From an uncultured Clostridia bacterium (GTDB taxonomy: Bacteria; Bacillota; Clostridia; Oscillospirales; Ruminococcaceae): DNA of 5,359 nt. Below the pieces are notes generated by a model. The model did not search any database, was not told where the DNA came from, and saw only the letters and a program-made list of their open reading frames with translations. Location: the NCBI GenBank assembly GCA_947385505.1, contig CANDLP010000189.1, positions 1 through 5,359 on the forward strand. The letters are read 5' to 3'. Positions 5,219 to 5,359 of the stretch are shown here, piece by piece; positions within the stretch are counted from its first letter, which is position 1, and every line of letters begins with the position of its first letter. The position numbers and the translations under genes are program-made.

Positions 5219-5359
5219 CGCGATAATTGTCGCTGTTATTTCGGGGCTGTTTACGCTTGTGGGGACATTGGGCGGAATTTTAGCTTCAAGCAGGCTGACA
5301 GCCTATCGGATAGAACAGCTTGAAAGGAAGGTGGACAAGCATAATCAGGTGATAGACAG
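5211..5359 (+). CDS. Small single-membrane-segment protein, XhlA/pre-holin-like (3' truncated by window)
   Basis: Forty-nine codons plus two bases are visible, open to the window edge. The start ATG at 5211 has AAGGAGG 6 nt upstream and overlaps the previous stop as ATGGATAG. Residues 4-25 form one hydrophobic segment (AIIVAVISGLFTLVGTLGGI, then LA), preceded by a very short N-terminus and followed by SSR. A polar amphipathic helix then begins (YRIEQLERKVDKHNQVID), with hydrophobic residues spaced like a coiled coil. This layout, and the KVDKHNQ-type stretch, matches small phage membrane proteins of clostridia and bacilli encoded between tail fibre genes and holin/endolysin genes, often named XhlA-like or hypothetical. 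A role with the holin in lysis is inferred from position and layout. The full family size cannot be judged here. Confidence 0.8.
   Translation, partial: MDSAIIVAVISGLFTLVGTLGGILASSRLTAYRIEQLERKVDKHNQVID

Overview
This window is a compact piece of the late structural region of a contractile-tailed (myovirus-type) phage, prophage or phage-tail-like particle. The organism is probably a Gram-positive member of the Bacillota, most likely Clostridia. That rests on three things: the protein set matches the PBSX/Xkd-type baseplate order of Bacillus and clostridial prophages, strong AGGAGG-like ribosome binding sites precede most genes, and one gene appears to start with TTG. The host assignment is an inference, since no host gene lies in the window. 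All genes are on the + strand, nearly every base is coding, and I see no promoter, terminator, tRNA, IS element, CRISPR array or origin.

Layout. (1) 1-477: C-terminal half of the XkdQ-like baseplate hub, cut by the window edge. (2) 470-922: XkdR-like DUF2577 protein, in the position where Mu/P2-type phages carry the spike. (3) 919-1320: XkdS-like DUF2634 protein (gp25/gpW-type sheath initiator or wedge). (4) 1313-2518: XkdT-like baseplate J protein with an extra segment of about 46 residues. (5) 2508-3074: XkdU-like DUF2313 protein with a probable TTG start. (6) 3099-4781: modular tail fibre with an N-terminal baseplate-attachment domain, an NPHxVTKxQVGLGNV repeat, three GLMSAADK repeats, a GxHxH motif and a distinct C-terminal region. 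(7) 4802-5218: small acidic protein with a helical C-terminus, unrecognised, possibly a fibre-assembly partner. (8) 5211-5359: start of a small one-membrane-segment protein of XhlA/pre-holin type, cut by the right edge, probably marking the start of the lysis module.

Together genes 1-5 should build the central hub, spike and wedges of the baseplate. Gene 6 attaches to that baseplate and makes host contact, gene 7 may assist it, and gene 8 leads into lysis. Genes 1 to 5 are joined by stop/start overlaps of 4 to 11 nt, as are genes 7 and 8, so translation is probably coupled. The two short gaps (24 and 20 nt) on either side of the fibre carry strong ribosome binding sites, which makes the fibre a separable cassette. 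I did not find evidence for an unknown biological system. The points worth a second look are the insertion in baseplate J, histidine motifs in the putative spike and fibre, repeats that could remodel the fibre in frame, and the unrecognised gene after the fibre.
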